Notes: generated from the sequence alone by a model not told the origin. A stretch of 64,000 nucleotides of DNA from Gordonibacter massiliensis (ex Traore et al. 2017) (GCA_900170005.1 LT827128.1:1674001-1738000), one strand, 5' to 3'; shown: positions 43,510-52,936, counted from the first letter of the stretch. Program-made: numbers and translations.

Positions 43510-44661
43510 CTATGCGCCCAAGGCCACGAACGCGAGGAAGCGGGCGAGCTCGCGGTCGGACGCCTCGGGCATGCCGAGCACGTCCCTTGCCCTGCGCAGG
43601 CGATAGCGCACGGTGTTCGGGTGCTGGCCGAGGCGCTCGGCCGCCATGCGAACGTCCCCGCACGAAGCGGCGAACGCCTCGGCCGTCGCGGCGAGCTCGG
43701 CGTCGTTCGCCTCGTCGTAGGAGGCGAGCAGGTTGCGGTAGAGCGCGCAGGTGCGGGAGAACAGCCGGTCCTCGCGCGCGGCGATGCGGAACGCATCCTC
43801 GCGCATGTCGGCCCAGAGCACGGCCGCGACGTTGCGGGAACGGGCCTCGCCGAGGGCCGCGAGCGCCTGGCGAATGGCCAGGTCGCCCTCCGAAAGCGGC
43901 GTCTCCTCCCCCATGCCGCAGAACAGGGGCGCGGCAGAGGTCGCGCGAGCGAGCAGGTCGGCCTCCGACCGCGAGCGCGCGCAGGCAGGCGGCTGCGCGT
44001 ACGACACGAACGCGAGCAGCGCGCCGTGGTAGCGGCAGGCGCGCGCGTCCACGACGCTGCCCCAGTCGCGGCGGAACGCGGCGAGCACGCCGTCGAGCAC
44101 GCCGAGCGCGGCGTACAGCGAGCACTCGTCGTCCGCTCGCGGGGCGACGGCAAGGCACTGCACGGTCGACCCGGTGAGGCCGGCTATCTCGTAGAGGGCC
44201 GCGCGCAGGGCCGAGCCGTCGTGCCCGGCGAGCAGCGCGTCGATCTTGCGCCCTTTGTCCGACTCCTCGCCGTCGCGCCGTATGAGATCGAGCGCCTGGT
44301 AGGCCACGACTTCGTGGTAGTCGCCCTCGTAGAGGAACAGGGGCACCCCCTGCGCCGTGCTCGCGGCCAGAACGCGATCGCCGATAGGCGGCGCGTACAC
44401 CGTCTTGACGGCCACGGCGGCCACGCCGCGGGCGAGCATGGCCAGGAGGGCCCGCTCGCAGCGGTCGGGATCGTCGCGCGCGAAACCCAGGTTCGACACG
44501 ATGAACTCTCCCGGCAGGTAGTCGGCATAGGCCCCCTCGTCGGGCATGCAGTCCATGATGCCCACGTTGGACACGGGGCGCCCGTACCCGCCCGGGCACA
44601 TCGCGGCAAGGCGCACCTGCTTGAAGGCGGGAAGCGCCACGATGTCCGCCACGGTTATCAC
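43510..44661 (-). CDS. PucR family transcriptional regulator
   Basis: 383 residues from a GTG at 44661 (AGGAGG six bases upstream). An N-terminal PucR ligand domain (VADIVALPAFKQVRLAA ... DYLPGEFIVSNLGFARDD) leads to a C-terminal HTH_30 domain (AAERLGQHPNTVRYRLRRAR). It lies beside the glutamate synthase operon in the same orientation and may control nitrogen or purine metabolism, an inference from family and place. Confidence 0.9.
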   Translation of the reverse strand: MITVADIVALPAFKQVRLAAMCPGGYGRPVSNVGIMDCMPDEGAYADYLPGEFIVSNLGFARDDPDRCERALLAMLARGVAAVAVKTVYAPPIGDRVLAASTAQGVPLFLYEGDYHEVVAYQALDLIRRDGEESDKGRKIDALLAGHDGSALRAALYEIAGLTGSTVQCLAVAPRADDECSLYAALGVLDGVLAAFRRDWGSVVDARACRYHGALLAFVSYAQPPACARSRSEADLLARATSAAPLFCGMGEETPLSEGDLAIRQALAALGEARSRNVAAVLWADMREDAFRIAAREDRLFSRTCALYRNLLASYDEANDAELAATAEAFAASCGDVRMAAERLGQHPNTVRYRLRRARDVLGMPEASDRELARFLAFVALGA

Positions 44662-44740
44662 GCCGGCCCTCCTCTCCTGCCATCTCACGGCTTTCGGCCA
44701 TGATACGGAGAAACGGCGCGGAAGTCGAGGTGCGGAAGCC

Positions 44741-45505
44741 CTAGTTGGCGTACATGGACGCGTAAGGGCGCGAGGAGGCGGGCCTCAACCGGAAAAAGCC
44801 CGCGCCCGTCGTATCGACCGGCGCCTCGAGCTCGTCGACGAACAGCTCGTTGTAGCGGCCGAGCAACGTGCGCAACGTGGCGCGGTCATCGGCGTCGAGC
44901 GGCTCCTGCACGAGCCCGGAGGGAACGTCGGCGTCTGCAAGCTCGTGTTTCAGGTATATGACGCCGCCGTGCATGCCGGTGGCGAGGTACGCGCCGGGCT
45001 CGCCCAAGAGCACGATGACGCCGCCGGCCATGTACTCCCCCAGGAAGCTTCCCGCATCGCCTCCGACGACGATGGCCGGGCACTTCTGCTCGAACTGCTT
45101 CATATGTATGCCCACGCGCCATCCGCATCCGTCGCGCACGAATATCTGCCCGCCTCTCATGCCGTACCCCGCAGCGTCGCCGCAACGCCCGTGCACCACG
45201 ACGAGCCCGTCGTTCATGGTGTTGCCGATCTGGTCCTGCGCGTTGCCGAACACCTCGATGGAGCCGCCGTCCATGTAGCAGGCCATGTCGTTGCCGGGAA
45301 CGCCGTGGATCTTGAGGGCCTTGCCCGCCGGCATGCCGCAGCCAAGGTAGCGCTGGGCGAACGCCCGCTCGATCTCCACCGTGTCGGCAAGCTCGAACGC
45401 CTCGCGCACGACCTCGTTGGCTTCGGTGAAGTGCTCGGTGCCGAGCGACACCGTCACCGCGTTGCCGCTGACCCGCTCGGGTGCGGGAGTCGTCGTATCC
45501 GTCAT
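44741..45505 (-). CDS. Glutamate synthase, GXGXG (GltB C-terminal) domain subunit
   Basis: 254 residues from the ATG at 45505 (AAGGAG site), overlapping the previous stop by four bases. The body is the right-handed beta-helix of glutamate synthase, with G-rich turns (LGCGMPAGKALKIHGVPGND, GRCGDAAGYGMRGGQIFV, GDAGSFLGEYMAGGVIVLLG). In archaea and several anaerobes the large subunit is split into three genes; this is the third piece. It ends the operon. Confidence 0.93.
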   Translation of the reverse strand: MTDTTTPAPERVSGNAVTVSLGTEHFTEANEVVREAFELADTVEIERAFAQRYLGCGMPAGKALKIHGVPGNDMACYMDGGSIEVFGNAQDQIGNTMNDGLVVVHGRCGDAAGYGMRGGQIFVRDGCGWRVGIHMKQFEQKCPAIVVGGDAGSFLGEYMAGGVIVLLGEPGAYLATGMHGGVIYLKHELADADVPSGLVQEPLDADDRATLRTLLGRYNELFVDELEAPVDTTGAGFFRLRPASSRPYASMYAN

Positions 45506-46860
45506 GCTTGCTCCTTCCATCCGCGCGCGTCCCGATCGGCCGGGTAGCACTTGTGCAGGCGAGCCCACCGGACGTCGGCAGGGAAATCGAGGTTGAGCGG
45601 GGCATCGGCGAACAGATCGCCCGACAGGGACGAGAGCGGGACGCGCTGCTCGATGAGCGCCGTGTATATGCCCGCGTTCACAGGACGGTTCAGCAGGATG
45701 TAGCCCACGAGCCGGTCGTCCTTCGTCACGAACTTCGCATACACGGAGCCCTCCGCCACCGTGCGCACATCGTAGCCGCCGTCCTCGGGCGGGTTGATGA
45801 CGCCCGCCGTGAGCAGCGAAATGTCGAAGAAGTCGACGGCGTTCACCGCGAAGCTGCCCAGGTAGGGCTCGGCGTCGTCGGCCCCGGCCATGTGCAGGCC
45901 CGCGACCTTGCCCTGCCGCATGGCGTTGGGCCACAGCGCGAGCGGATGCTGGGAACCGTCCAGCAGGTCGGTAACCTGAGTCACGTCGCCGGCCGCGTAC
46001 ACGTCGGGCAACGTGGTTTGCAGGTCGGTGCCGCATACGAGGCCACGCCCCTGCTCGGCACCCGCATCGACCGCCAGCTGCGAATTCGGGCGCACGCCGA
46101 CCGCCGCCACGCACAGGTCGCAGGGCAGCTCCTCGCCGTTCGTGAGCGCGAGGACGTCCACTTCGCCGTTCGCGCCGCGCAGCTCGTCGGCCGAGGTGCT
46201 GGTCAGGCAGGTGATGCCGTGCCTTGCCAGCAAGTCGAGCAGCACGGCGGCACCCTGGTCGTCCAGCACGGCCGGCAGGATACGCGGCGCCAGTTCGAGC
46301 ACGACGACGTCGTCGACGTGGTGGCTGAGCGCCTCGGCCGCCTTGAGCCCGATAAGGCCGCCGCCGATGACGACGACGCGGCTTTTACGCTCCTCGGCAT
46401 GGGCCCGCTCCGTCGCCGCGAGGGCCGCGTACCACACGCCCTTGGCATCGTCGAGCGAGAGGAACGTGAACACGTTCCTCTTTCCCTCGAGCCCCTTGAT
46501 GGGCGGCATGAACGGAACGCTGCCGGTGGCGACCAGGCACTTCCCGTACGCGACGACGTCGCCGTTCTCCAGCACGGCTTCGTGCTCGGCCGCCCGGAGA
46601 GCCACGACCTCGAAGTCGGGACCGAGCAGCGTGTCGATGGCGTTGCGCCCGTAGAAGCCCTCGTCCTTGAGGCCCATGTCCTCCTCGGTCGTCTTGCCTT
46701 CTATCAAATACGAGATAAGCGGCCGTCCGTACACGGCATGGGGCTCGCGGCTGACGACGAGGATGGATCCGCTTTCGTCGCGGGCGCGCAGGTACTCGGC
46801 GGCGGTGACGCCGGCGGCCGAGTTTCCGATGATGAGGTAGTCGGTCGTGCGGTTCGCCAT
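45502..46860 (-). CDS. FAD/NAD(P)-dependent oxidoreductase of the glutamate synthase operon
   Basis: 452 residues, ATG at 46860 right after the ferredoxin stop. It has two nucleotide folds: FAD (YLIIGNSAAGVTAAEYLR) and NAD(P) (VVVIGGGLIGLKAAEAL), plus DVYAAGDVTQV of the FAD C-terminal motif. There is no redox-active CxxC, so it is of the NADH-oxidase/nitrite-reductase type. It probably passes electrons from NAD(P)H through the ferredoxin to the FMN subunit. Confidence 0.88.
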   Translation of the reverse strand: MANRTTDYLIIGNSAAGVTAAEYLRARDESGSILVVSREPHAVYGRPLISYLIEGKTTEEDMGLKDEGFYGRNAIDTLLGPDFEVVALRAAEHEAVLENGDVVAYGKCLVATGSVPFMPPIKGLEGKRNVFTFLSLDDAKGVWYAALAATERAHAEERKSRVVVIGGGLIGLKAAEALSHHVDDVVVLELAPRILPAVLDDQGAAVLLDLLARHGITCLTSTSADELRGANGEVDVLALTNGEELPCDLCVAAVGVRPNSQLAVDAGAEQGRGLVCGTDLQTTLPDVYAAGDVTQVTDLLDGSQHPLALWPNAMRQGKVAGLHMAGADDAEPYLGSFAVNAVDFFDISLLTAGVINPPEDGGYDVRTVAEGSVYAKFVTKDDRLVGYILLNRPVNAGIYTALIEQRVPLSSLSGDLFADAPLNLDFPADVRWARLHKCYPADRDARGWKEQA

Positions 46861-46861
46861 G

Positions 46862-47326
46862 CTAGCAGCCCTCGCTTTCAACGTAGATGAGCGCGCGATT
46901 CGGGCAGGCCGCCACGCAGCTCGGCTCGCCCGGCTGCCCCAGCCCGTCGCCGCAGAGGTCGCACTTGTAGGCCACGCCCTTCTCGACGGCGTCCTCGATG
47001 CGCACGCAGCCGAACGGGCACATGCCCACGCAGGTGCGGCAGCCCACGCACTTCTCGGGATTCGACGTGACCACCCCGGTGACCGGGTTCTTCGTCATGG
47101 CGCCCGAGATGCAGCCCTCGACGCACTTTGGATCGGCGCAGTGCCGGCAGTTCACCGCCACCGACAGCTGCAAGCCGCCTTCCACGCGCACGCGGTTCTG
47201 GGGTTCGGGGTACTCGACCGTGAAGGCCTTGACCGTGTCCTTGCTGTGGGAATGGAACGTCTTGCAGGCCACCTCGCAGCGCTTGCAGTCGATGCACCAT
47301 TGCTCGATCGCGTAGATTCGCTTCAT
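46862..47326 (-). CDS. Four-cluster ferredoxin subunit (DmsB/HycB-like)
   Basis: 154 residues from the ATG at 47326. Four cysteine sets can be seen: CIDCKRCEVAC, CRHCADPKCVEGC, CVGCRTCVGMCPFGC and CDLCGDGLGQPGEPSC followed by VAACP. These are enough for four [4Fe-4S] clusters. Its start lies by the stop of the FMN subunit gene. It is likely the electron carrier of this glutamate synthase. Confidence 0.9.
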   Translation of the reverse strand: MKRIYAIEQWCIDCKRCEVACKTFHSHSKDTVKAFTVEYPEPQNRVRVEGGLQLSVAVNCRHCADPKCVEGCISGAMTKNPVTGVVTSNPEKCVGCRTCVGMCPFGCVRIEDAVEKGVAYKCDLCGDGLGQPGEPSCVAACPNRALIYVESEGC

Positions 47327-47331
47327 GTCCC

Positions 47332-48837
47332 TCACTCCCCTGCGTGCTTCACGCCGAGTATTTCAAGTTCCTTCTCGTTGAGCCCCACGCCGCGCAGCAT
47401 AAGGCGGTTGCCCCTCAGGCTGTCGATGGCGTTGATGCCCATGCCGCCCATCATCTCCTGGATCTCGTGGTTCCAAGCGCGCACGAGGTTCACCACGCGC
47501 TCGGCGCCGATCTCGGGGTTGAGGCGCCGCGTGAGCTCGGGACGCTGCGTGGCGATGCCCCAGTTGCACTTGCCGCTCGCGCAGTCCTGGCACTGGTGGC
47601 AGCCCAGGGCGATGAGCGCGGCGCTCGCGCAGTAGACGGCGTCGGCGCCCAGGGCCACGGCGCGCACGACGTCCGCCGAGCTGCGGATGGATCCCGCCGC
47701 CACGAGGCTGACGCGGGACCTGATGCCCTCGTCGCGCAATCGCTGGTCGACCGCCGCCAAGGCGAGCTCCAGGGGAATGCCCACGTTGTCGCGTATGCGC
47801 GCGGGCGCGGCGCCGGTGCCGCCCCGGAATCCGTCGACCACGATGACGTCGGCTCCCGCGCGCGCCATGCCGCTGGCGATGGCGGCGGCGTTGTGGACGG
47901 CCGCGATCTTGACGGCGACAGGCTTGGCATAGCGCGTGGCCTCCTTGAGCGAGTAGATGAGCTGGCGCAGATCCTCGATGGAGTAGATGTCGTGGTGAGG
48001 AGCCGGCGAGATGGCGTCGGTGCCCTGCGGGATCATGCGGGTTTGCGAAACCTCCTCGTTGATCTTCTCTCCCGGCAGGTGACCGCCGATGCCGGGCTTG
48101 GCGCCCTGCCCTATCTTGATCTCGATCATGGCCCCCGCGTTCAGATAGCGAACATCCACGCCGAAGCGGCCGCTGGCCACCTGGACGACGGCGTGGTCGC
48201 CGTAGCGCTCGAGGTCCTTGTGCAAGCCGCCCTCTCCGGTGTTGAAGTAGGTGCCCAGCTCCTCGGCGGCCATGGCGAGCGACTTCTGCGCGTTGAGCGA
48301 GACCGACCCGAAGCTCATGGCCGAGAACATGATGGGCACGTCCAGCTTGATCTGAGGAGGAAGCGGGGCCGCCGCCGTGCGCGCGCCCTCGTTCACTTTG
48401 AGCGCTTCGGGGCGGCTGCCCAGGAACACGCGCGTTTCCATAGGCTCGCGCAGCGGGTCGATGGACGGGTTCGTGACCTGGCTCGCGTTGAGCAGCAGAT
48501 GGTCCCAGTAAATGGGATAGTGCTGGGGGTTGCCCATGGACGACAGCAGCACGGCCCCCGTCTGGGCCTGCTTGGCGATGTCCTGCATGGCCTGGAGCGT
48601 CCAGTTGTTCGAGCCGTTTCCCACCTGCGGCCAACGCGTTATGGCGAGGGCCTGCGTGGGGCACATGACCACGCACCGCTGGCAGTTCACGCACTTCTTA
48701 TGGTCGGCCGTCACGCGGCCGAGCTCCTCGTCGACCCGATGGACCTCGTTGGCGCACGAACGCTCGCACACGCCGCACTGCACGCACTGGTCGTTGTCGC
48801 GCAGCACCTTGTAACGGGGAAGCAGGTAATCGAGCAC
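47332..48837 (-). CDS. Glutamate synthase, FMN-binding synthase subunit (archaeal-type GltB core)
   Basis: 501 residues from a GTG with GGGAGG upstream. Two N-terminal ferredoxin motifs (CVQCGVCERSC and CVNCQRCVVMCP) precede the synthase barrel. The FMN/2-oxoglutarate region reads FSAMSFGSVSLNAQKSLAMA, IGQGAKPGIGGHLPGEK and VVDGFRGGTGAAP. The cluster-binding CHQCQDCASGKCNWG is near the C-terminus. It reduces 2-iminoglutarate to glutamate. Confidence 0.96.
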   Translation of the reverse strand: MLDYLLPRYKVLRDNDQCVQCGVCERSCANEVHRVDEELGRVTADHKKCVNCQRCVVMCPTQALAITRWPQVGNGSNNWTLQAMQDIAKQAQTGAVLLSSMGNPQHYPIYWDHLLLNASQVTNPSIDPLREPMETRVFLGSRPEALKVNEGARTAAAPLPPQIKLDVPIMFSAMSFGSVSLNAQKSLAMAAEELGTYFNTGEGGLHKDLERYGDHAVVQVASGRFGVDVRYLNAGAMIEIKIGQGAKPGIGGHLPGEKINEEVSQTRMIPQGTDAISPAPHHDIYSIEDLRQLIYSLKEATRYAKPVAVKIAAVHNAAAIASGMARAGADVIVVDGFRGGTGAAPARIRDNVGIPLELALAAVDQRLRDEGIRSRVSLVAAGSIRSSADVVRAVALGADAVYCASAALIALGCHQCQDCASGKCNWGIATQRPELTRRLNPEIGAERVVNLVRAWNHEIQEMMGGMGINAIDSLRGNRLMLRGVGLNEKELEILGVKHAGE

Positions 48838-48840
48838 GGT

Positions 48841-50046
48841 CTACACCTCCCTTTTCTCGTTGCAGGCCACCGTGACGCGCGCGGGCGGAACGCACGATGC
48901 GACGGGATCGGACGGACTCTCGTCGGCCTTGCGAGCCTTGCGCGCGGCCACCTCGTCCAGCTGTACGACGAAGGGCACGCCGCCGTCGATGGAGCGCACG
49001 TTCTCTACGTCGGGGCAGACGATCTCGATAGCCGCCTGCTCGGACGCCAAATACACCATGCTGCCCTTCTCGCCCGCCATGAGCGCGCGCAGCTTCAGGC
49101 GGTCGTTCAGCGCGAGCATGCCCTCGTCGGACCCCAGGATCACCGACATGGGCCCGTTCACGAGGGCGCTGGAATACACGCAACGGAGCGCCGTCTCGAA
49201 CGCGGCCCGCTCAGGCTCCATCTTGTCGATGACGTCCCAGGCGGGCGCGCACATGATATGGGCCGCCATCTCCTGGGAGAACCCGTGCCGGCGCACGAGC
49301 AGGTCGAACAGGTAGGTGATAACCTCGGTGTCGGTCATGAGGGCGCAGTCGTAACCGTACTGCTCGACGTAGCGTCGGTTCGCGTCGTAGCTGGATATCT
49401 CGCCGTTGTGCACGATGGACCAGTTCAGCAATGTGAACGGATGCGCCCCGCCCCACCAGCCGGGCGTGTTCGTGGGAAAGCGCCCGTGCGCCGTCCACAA
49501 CCAGGCATCGTAGTCGCGGATGCGGTAGAACTCGCCGATGTCCTCGGGGTATCCCACGCCCTTGAACGCGCCCATGTTCTTGCCCGACGAGGCAACGAAG
49601 GCACCGTCGATGGAAGCGTTGATGCGGAACACGTGCTGCATGGTGTACTCGGCTTCGTCCAGGCCGCTCATATTGAGTTTCACCGGGTGGGGCGCGGCGA
49701 AGTAGCGCCAGATGTCCGGCGGGTCCTGGATGCCGCGCACGTTCTCGGTGGGTATGCGCTCCTGTTTCTCGCACATGAAGTGCGCATCGAGGTACGCCTC
49801 CGTCTCGGTGCGAGCTTCCTTGCTCTCGTACATGATGTGGAACGCGTACAGTTCGGCGTATTCGGGGTAGATGCCGTAGGCGGCGAAACCGCCGCCCAAG
49901 CCGTTGCTGCGGTCGTGCATGAGCGCGATCGACTTCAGGATGTCGTCGCCGTCATGCCGTCGCCCAGTACGGTCCATGATGCCGGCTATGGCGCATCCGG
50001 ACGGGATGCGCGTCGCACCTTCCCGGAGCCTTTCCCGTGGGGACAT
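48841..50046 (-). CDS. Glutamate synthase, class II glutamine amidotransferase subunit
   Basis: 401 residues from the ATG at 50046 (GAGGAG site). It frees ammonia from glutamine. The nucleophile is Cys18 in GCAIAGIMDRTG, so a 17-residue leader must be removed. Further signs are HGRFPTNTPGWWGGAHPF, SIVHNGEISSYDANRRY and LMTDTEVITYLFD. First gene of the five-gene operon glutaminase-synthase-ferredoxin-oxidoreductase-GXGXG. Confidence 0.94.
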   Translation of the reverse strand: MSPRERLREGATRIPSGCAIAGIMDRTGRRHDGDDILKSIALMHDRSNGLGGGFAAYGIYPEYAELYAFHIMYESKEARTETEAYLDAHFMCEKQERIPTENVRGIQDPPDIWRYFAAPHPVKLNMSGLDEAEYTMQHVFRINASIDGAFVASSGKNMGAFKGVGYPEDIGEFYRIRDYDAWLWTAHGRFPTNTPGWWGGAHPFTLLNWSIVHNGEISSYDANRRYVEQYGYDCALMTDTEVITYLFDLLVRRHGFSQEMAAHIMCAPAWDVIDKMEPERAAFETALRCVYSSALVNGPMSVILGSDEGMLALNDRLKLRALMAGEKGSMVYLASEQAAIEIVCPDVENVRSIDGGVPFVVQLDEVAARKARKADESPSDPVASCVPPARVTVACNEKREV

Positions 50047-50155
50047 GGTCACTCTCCTCGTCTGCAAGCCGCGCCAACCGCGCGGCGGCACCTGGCCGTT
50101 CGCAGCGGAGGCGGTCGACGCGCGCCGCGAACGGTTGTCGCCGTTCATAAGAAAT

Positions 50156-50304
50156 GTGGGGGCTTTGCATCCTCGTCGCAGCCGTCGGGACGACGCGCGG
50201 AGGTCCGAGTCGACGCGCCGTCCGCAGCTGTTGCCCGCCGCGAAGCCGTCGCCTGCGAAACGCAGGCTCCTTCGAAGCGGCAGACGAGGATGCAAGGCAC
50301 CCAC
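50156..50304. repeat. 149-bp element with 22-bp inverted ends upstream of the glutamate synthase operon
   Basis: Ends at 50156-50177 and 50283-50304 are reverse complements in 20 of 22 positions (right end begins GACGAGGATGCAAGG). An inner perfect hairpin GCCTGCG-AAA-CGCAGGC lies near 50250. It is in the 340-base leader of the operon, so it may be a MITE-like insertion or a leader RNA structure. No gene is present in 50047-50386. Confidence 0.6.
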
Positions 50305-50386
50305 ATTCTGTGGTGCAACAAGTTTACGGCGCTTATGTTTCGGCCACGTATGTGTCGTGTTTCGACTCTGTTACGGCCCCCGACGA

Positions 50387-50614
50387 TCAGCCCGCGCCCG
50401 CGTCGAGCACGCGCAAGGGATCAGCCGCCCCTCCCCTCGGCGACGTGAAGGGGCCTTCGCCGCCTCCAAGCAAGATTGCCTCGAAGGCGGCGGGCGACAG
50501 CACGACCGCGGCCTCTTCGGTTCCGTCCGCGATGACGACGGGACGGGGGTACCCGCGAACGAGCCGGACGAGCGCGCGAACGCTCCCCGCATGAGCCAAC
50601 TGCAAGACATCCAT
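50387..50614 (-). CDS. Small Phd/YefM-like protein, possible antitoxin
   Basis: 75 residues, ATG at 50614, four bases after the preceding gene, AAAGGAG eight bases upstream. MDVLQLAHAGSVRALVRLVR and PVVIADGTEEAAVVLSPAAF resemble the N-terminal half of prevent-host-death antitoxins, which place a strand pair (I-x-x-x-G-x-x-x-A-V-L) before a helix. The C-terminus is Gly/Pro-rich. The match is short and uncertain. Confidence 0.55.
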   Translation of the reverse strand: MDVLQLAHAGSVRALVRLVRGYPRPVVIADGTEEAAVVLSPAAFEAILLGGGEGPFTSPRGGAADPLRVLDAGAG

Positions 50615-50618
50615 GTCG

Positions 50619-51482
50619 TCAGCTCCTTTCCAAGCGATGTGCGAGATCGAGCATGCGCTCGCAGAAGGCATGGCGAGCGTTGTGGTTCATCACCGCAACG
50701 CGCTGAGAAAGGCTCTTGAGCGCATCGTCGGAAAAGCGATCGGGGACGCTGAGGCCGTAGTCAACCGGCGCCGCGCCAAAGCGGCGGGCGTTCGCGAAGC
50801 GAAGGGGCTTTCCTCCTTCGTCGAGACTCGAGCCCATCAGGCGTGCAGCCTTCTCCCGCGCCATGCGCGCTTGGATCTTGTCGTACTCGAAGCCGAAGAA
50901 CGTCATCTCCCAGAACGCGCTCGCAAGGACGAGGTAGCGTTCGCGCGTGCGCCAATCGCCCCCTAGCCACACTTTGCAGCCAAGCGTGCGCTCCCAGGGC
51001 GACAGCGCGTAGCTCCGCTCCCCGAAAGCGTCTTCCTCCAACGAGCCCTGCCCGCCAACCGTCAAAGAACGCAAGCGACGATCGGCTGCTTTCACCTGTT
51101 TGTACGACACCGCTTGCCCACCGGAGGCGTCGAGCAGGCGTTTGGCGGCGGCCACGTCGTAGCGCGGGACGAGCGCGGCGCAGAGCCGCCACGCTATCGA
51201 CGCTTCGCGTGCATCGAGCACGTACGACTCGCGCGGGGCCAGCACCCATCCCTTGTTCGGCCCCCGTTCGACCCGAAGGGCGCTCATGGCGTCGAGCGAC
51301 GCGTCGAGACGGCGGCGCATGCGCTTGAGGCGCTTCGCGTCGACGCAGGTGCCGCGGCAGGCGAATTCCTCGAGGATGACCCGCTCCAGAAGGTGCCGGT
51401 CGCATGCGTCGAGCGTTTCTTGGAGGGTAGGCAGATCGCCAGGGCGCAGGCGCGCGCGATCCCAGAGGCGCGCGGCGCTCAT
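50619..51482 (-). CDS. Uncharacterised protein paired with a Phd-like small gene
   Basis: 287 residues from an ATG at 51482 with AAGGAG six bases upstream; no stop limits the frame above, but upstream sequence is not protein-like. It is rich in Arg, Leu and Ala with no membrane segment. Visible stretches are PTLQETLDACDRHLLERVIL, an AVSYKQVKAADRRLRSL helix region, and WEMTFFGFEYDKIQARMARE near the C-terminus. I do not recognise the family. The order large gene then Phd-like gene, four bases apart, could be a toxin-antitoxin pair, but nothing in the sequence shows toxicity. Confidence 0.65.
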   Translation of the reverse strand: MSAARLWDRARLRPGDLPTLQETLDACDRHLLERVILEEFACRGTCVDAKRLKRMRRRLDASLDAMSALRVERGPNKGWVLAPRESYVLDAREASIAWRLCAALVPRYDVAAAKRLLDASGGQAVSYKQVKAADRRLRSLTVGGQGSLEEDAFGERSYALSPWERTLGCKVWLGGDWRTRERYLVLASAFWEMTFFGFEYDKIQARMAREKAARLMGSSLDEGGKPLRFANARRFGAAPVDYGLSVPDRFSDDALKSLSQRVAVMNHNARHAFCERMLDLAHRLERS

Positions 51483-51917
51483 GACGCTCTCCTTCCAACG
51501 CGGCCCGCATCGACGCACGCGCCGCACTCTGCAAGCGCGCAAAAGTCGTGACGGCACCGGCCTCTCGCAGCAGAGAAACCGCACCGGCGGCCGCACGCAA
51601 CCACTCGGACGCATGCAACCGACTTCCCACACCCTGCCGACATCGCAAACGCGACCATGGCAAGACACCTCGCTTCCCTTGGGTTCCTGGGGCTGAGAGG
51701 ATCCTGCAAGCGTGGTACGGGCGACGCGGAACACCGCCGCCATCTATGGGCTGCGCCGTCGCCTTCGACGACGGGAATGGCAGCGCTTGCACTGGCTCTT
51801 TCGTTCGTTGATAGTGTAGCATATTATACGAACGTTTGTTTGTGAAATTTTCTAAAGGTGGCGACTTTTCGCCTTTTCGCTGCTTGCTCCATCCATGCGG
51901 AACAAGCAGGTTGGGTC
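51483..51917 (-). promoter_or_regulatory. 435-base gap with an A+T-rich promoter-like patch
   Basis: On the minus strand a consensus TATAAT lies at 51823-51828. Next to it is a near-palindrome ACGAACGTTTGT (51827-51838, 10 of 12 positions symmetric). The -35 is poor. It would drive the uncharacterised gene from about 330 bases upstream. The remainder has no gene I can support. Confidence 0.35.
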
Positions 51918-52661
51918 TCAGCTTTCGCCCCGTCCCGCTCCCGTGCGGTCGTCGGCATCCCTTCGCGCCTCTTCGCGCTTGCGCATGCGGTAGTACACCG
52001 CCGCGCCTGCAACGACGAACGCGGCGATGCCTCCGGCAACGAAGGCGGCCGCACGCCAATCGCCGCCCGCCGCAAGCGAAGAGGCCAGCGCCGACGCCGC
52101 GATGGAGGGAAGCCGCCCCGCCGTGGTGATAAGCAGGATGCGCAGCGGCTTGACGCCGGCGAGCGCCGCAACGTACGTCATGACATCCTTCGGCGCGACC
52201 GGGATGAGGAAGTACAAAAGCAACAGCAGCTCGAAGCGCGGCGAGTCGCCCAACCGCTCGAACCGCTCAAGTTTGCCAGGGGACACGAGCAGCCCGAGCA
52301 CGCGATCGCCCACCAAGCGCACGGCCGCGATGATGGCAACGGTACCGAACACGCTTCCGACAAGGTAGACGAGCGAGCCCTCCCAGAAGCCGAACGCGTA
52401 ACCGGCCGCCAGCTCGAAGGGTTCGGCCGGAATGAACGCGGAAAGCTGTTGCACGACAACGAGGACAACGAAGGCGATAGGCGCCACCGGCCCCAAACGG
52501 GCCGCTTGCTCCTGCACGCGCCGCCCGTCGGCGAGATAGGCGAGCGCGTCCCGTCCGTAGAGAACCGCCAGCACGGCGACGGCTACGACAACGCACGCGA
52601 CAACCAGGACGAACGCTTTCCGTCGCCTGTGCAGCGCCCCGTTGTTCTCGCTTTTCGCCAT
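51918..52661 (-). CDS. TVP38/TMEM64 family (VTT domain) membrane protein
   Basis: 247 residues from the ATG at 52661. There are about six hydrophobic segments. The VTT/SNARE-associated core is visible in FIPAEPFELAAGYAFGFWEG, GSVFGTVAIIAAVRLVGDRV and YFLIPVAPKDVMTYVAAL. Relatives (DedA, YdjX) are linked to membrane lipid and undecaprenyl-phosphate transport. It stands alone. Confidence 0.88.
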   Translation of the reverse strand: MAKSENNGALHRRRKAFVLVVACVVVAVAVLAVLYGRDALAYLADGRRVQEQAARLGPVAPIAFVVLVVVQQLSAFIPAEPFELAAGYAFGFWEGSLVYLVGSVFGTVAIIAAVRLVGDRVLGLLVSPGKLERFERLGDSPRFELLLLLYFLIPVAPKDVMTYVAALAGVKPLRILLITTAGRLPSIAASALASSLAAGGDWRAAAFVAGGIAAFVVAGAAVYYRMRKREEARRDADDRTGAGRGES

Positions 52662-52902
52662 GCCATGAATTGTCGTACGCCGAAACGGCTCGTGCGTTCG
52701 GACGGGGAAACAACTTGGCAACCGCCTGGGAAATGCCCCAAAAGGCGTCTGTCGCCAATTGGGACATGATTCGGCGGTTTTCCACGGCTTTTTGCCGGCC
52801 TCGAGAGCGTTGTCCTAGGTCAGAATTTTTCGCCCTGGAGACGATTGCCACAGCCGCACCTTTTTGCCACCCCCGCACGGCGCCGGATCGCCCGAAGGGG
52901 AC

Positions 52903-52936
52903 GGCTCGGCACCGGGGAGCGGTGCCGGGCCGAGCC
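52903..52936 (-). terminator. Hairpin just after the giant surface protein gene
   Basis: GGCTCGG (52903-52909) pairs with CCGAGCC (52930-52936), and CACCG with CGGTG inside. It lies three bases past the stop codon. There is no T run, so termination is uncertain. Confidence 0.45.

Noticed and set aside
47344-50448. A 1,034-codon plus-strand frame opposite the glutamate synthase operon
   Set aside because: It is antisense to three clearly conserved genes and its translation is the low-complexity mirror of their codons. No ribosome site or homology.
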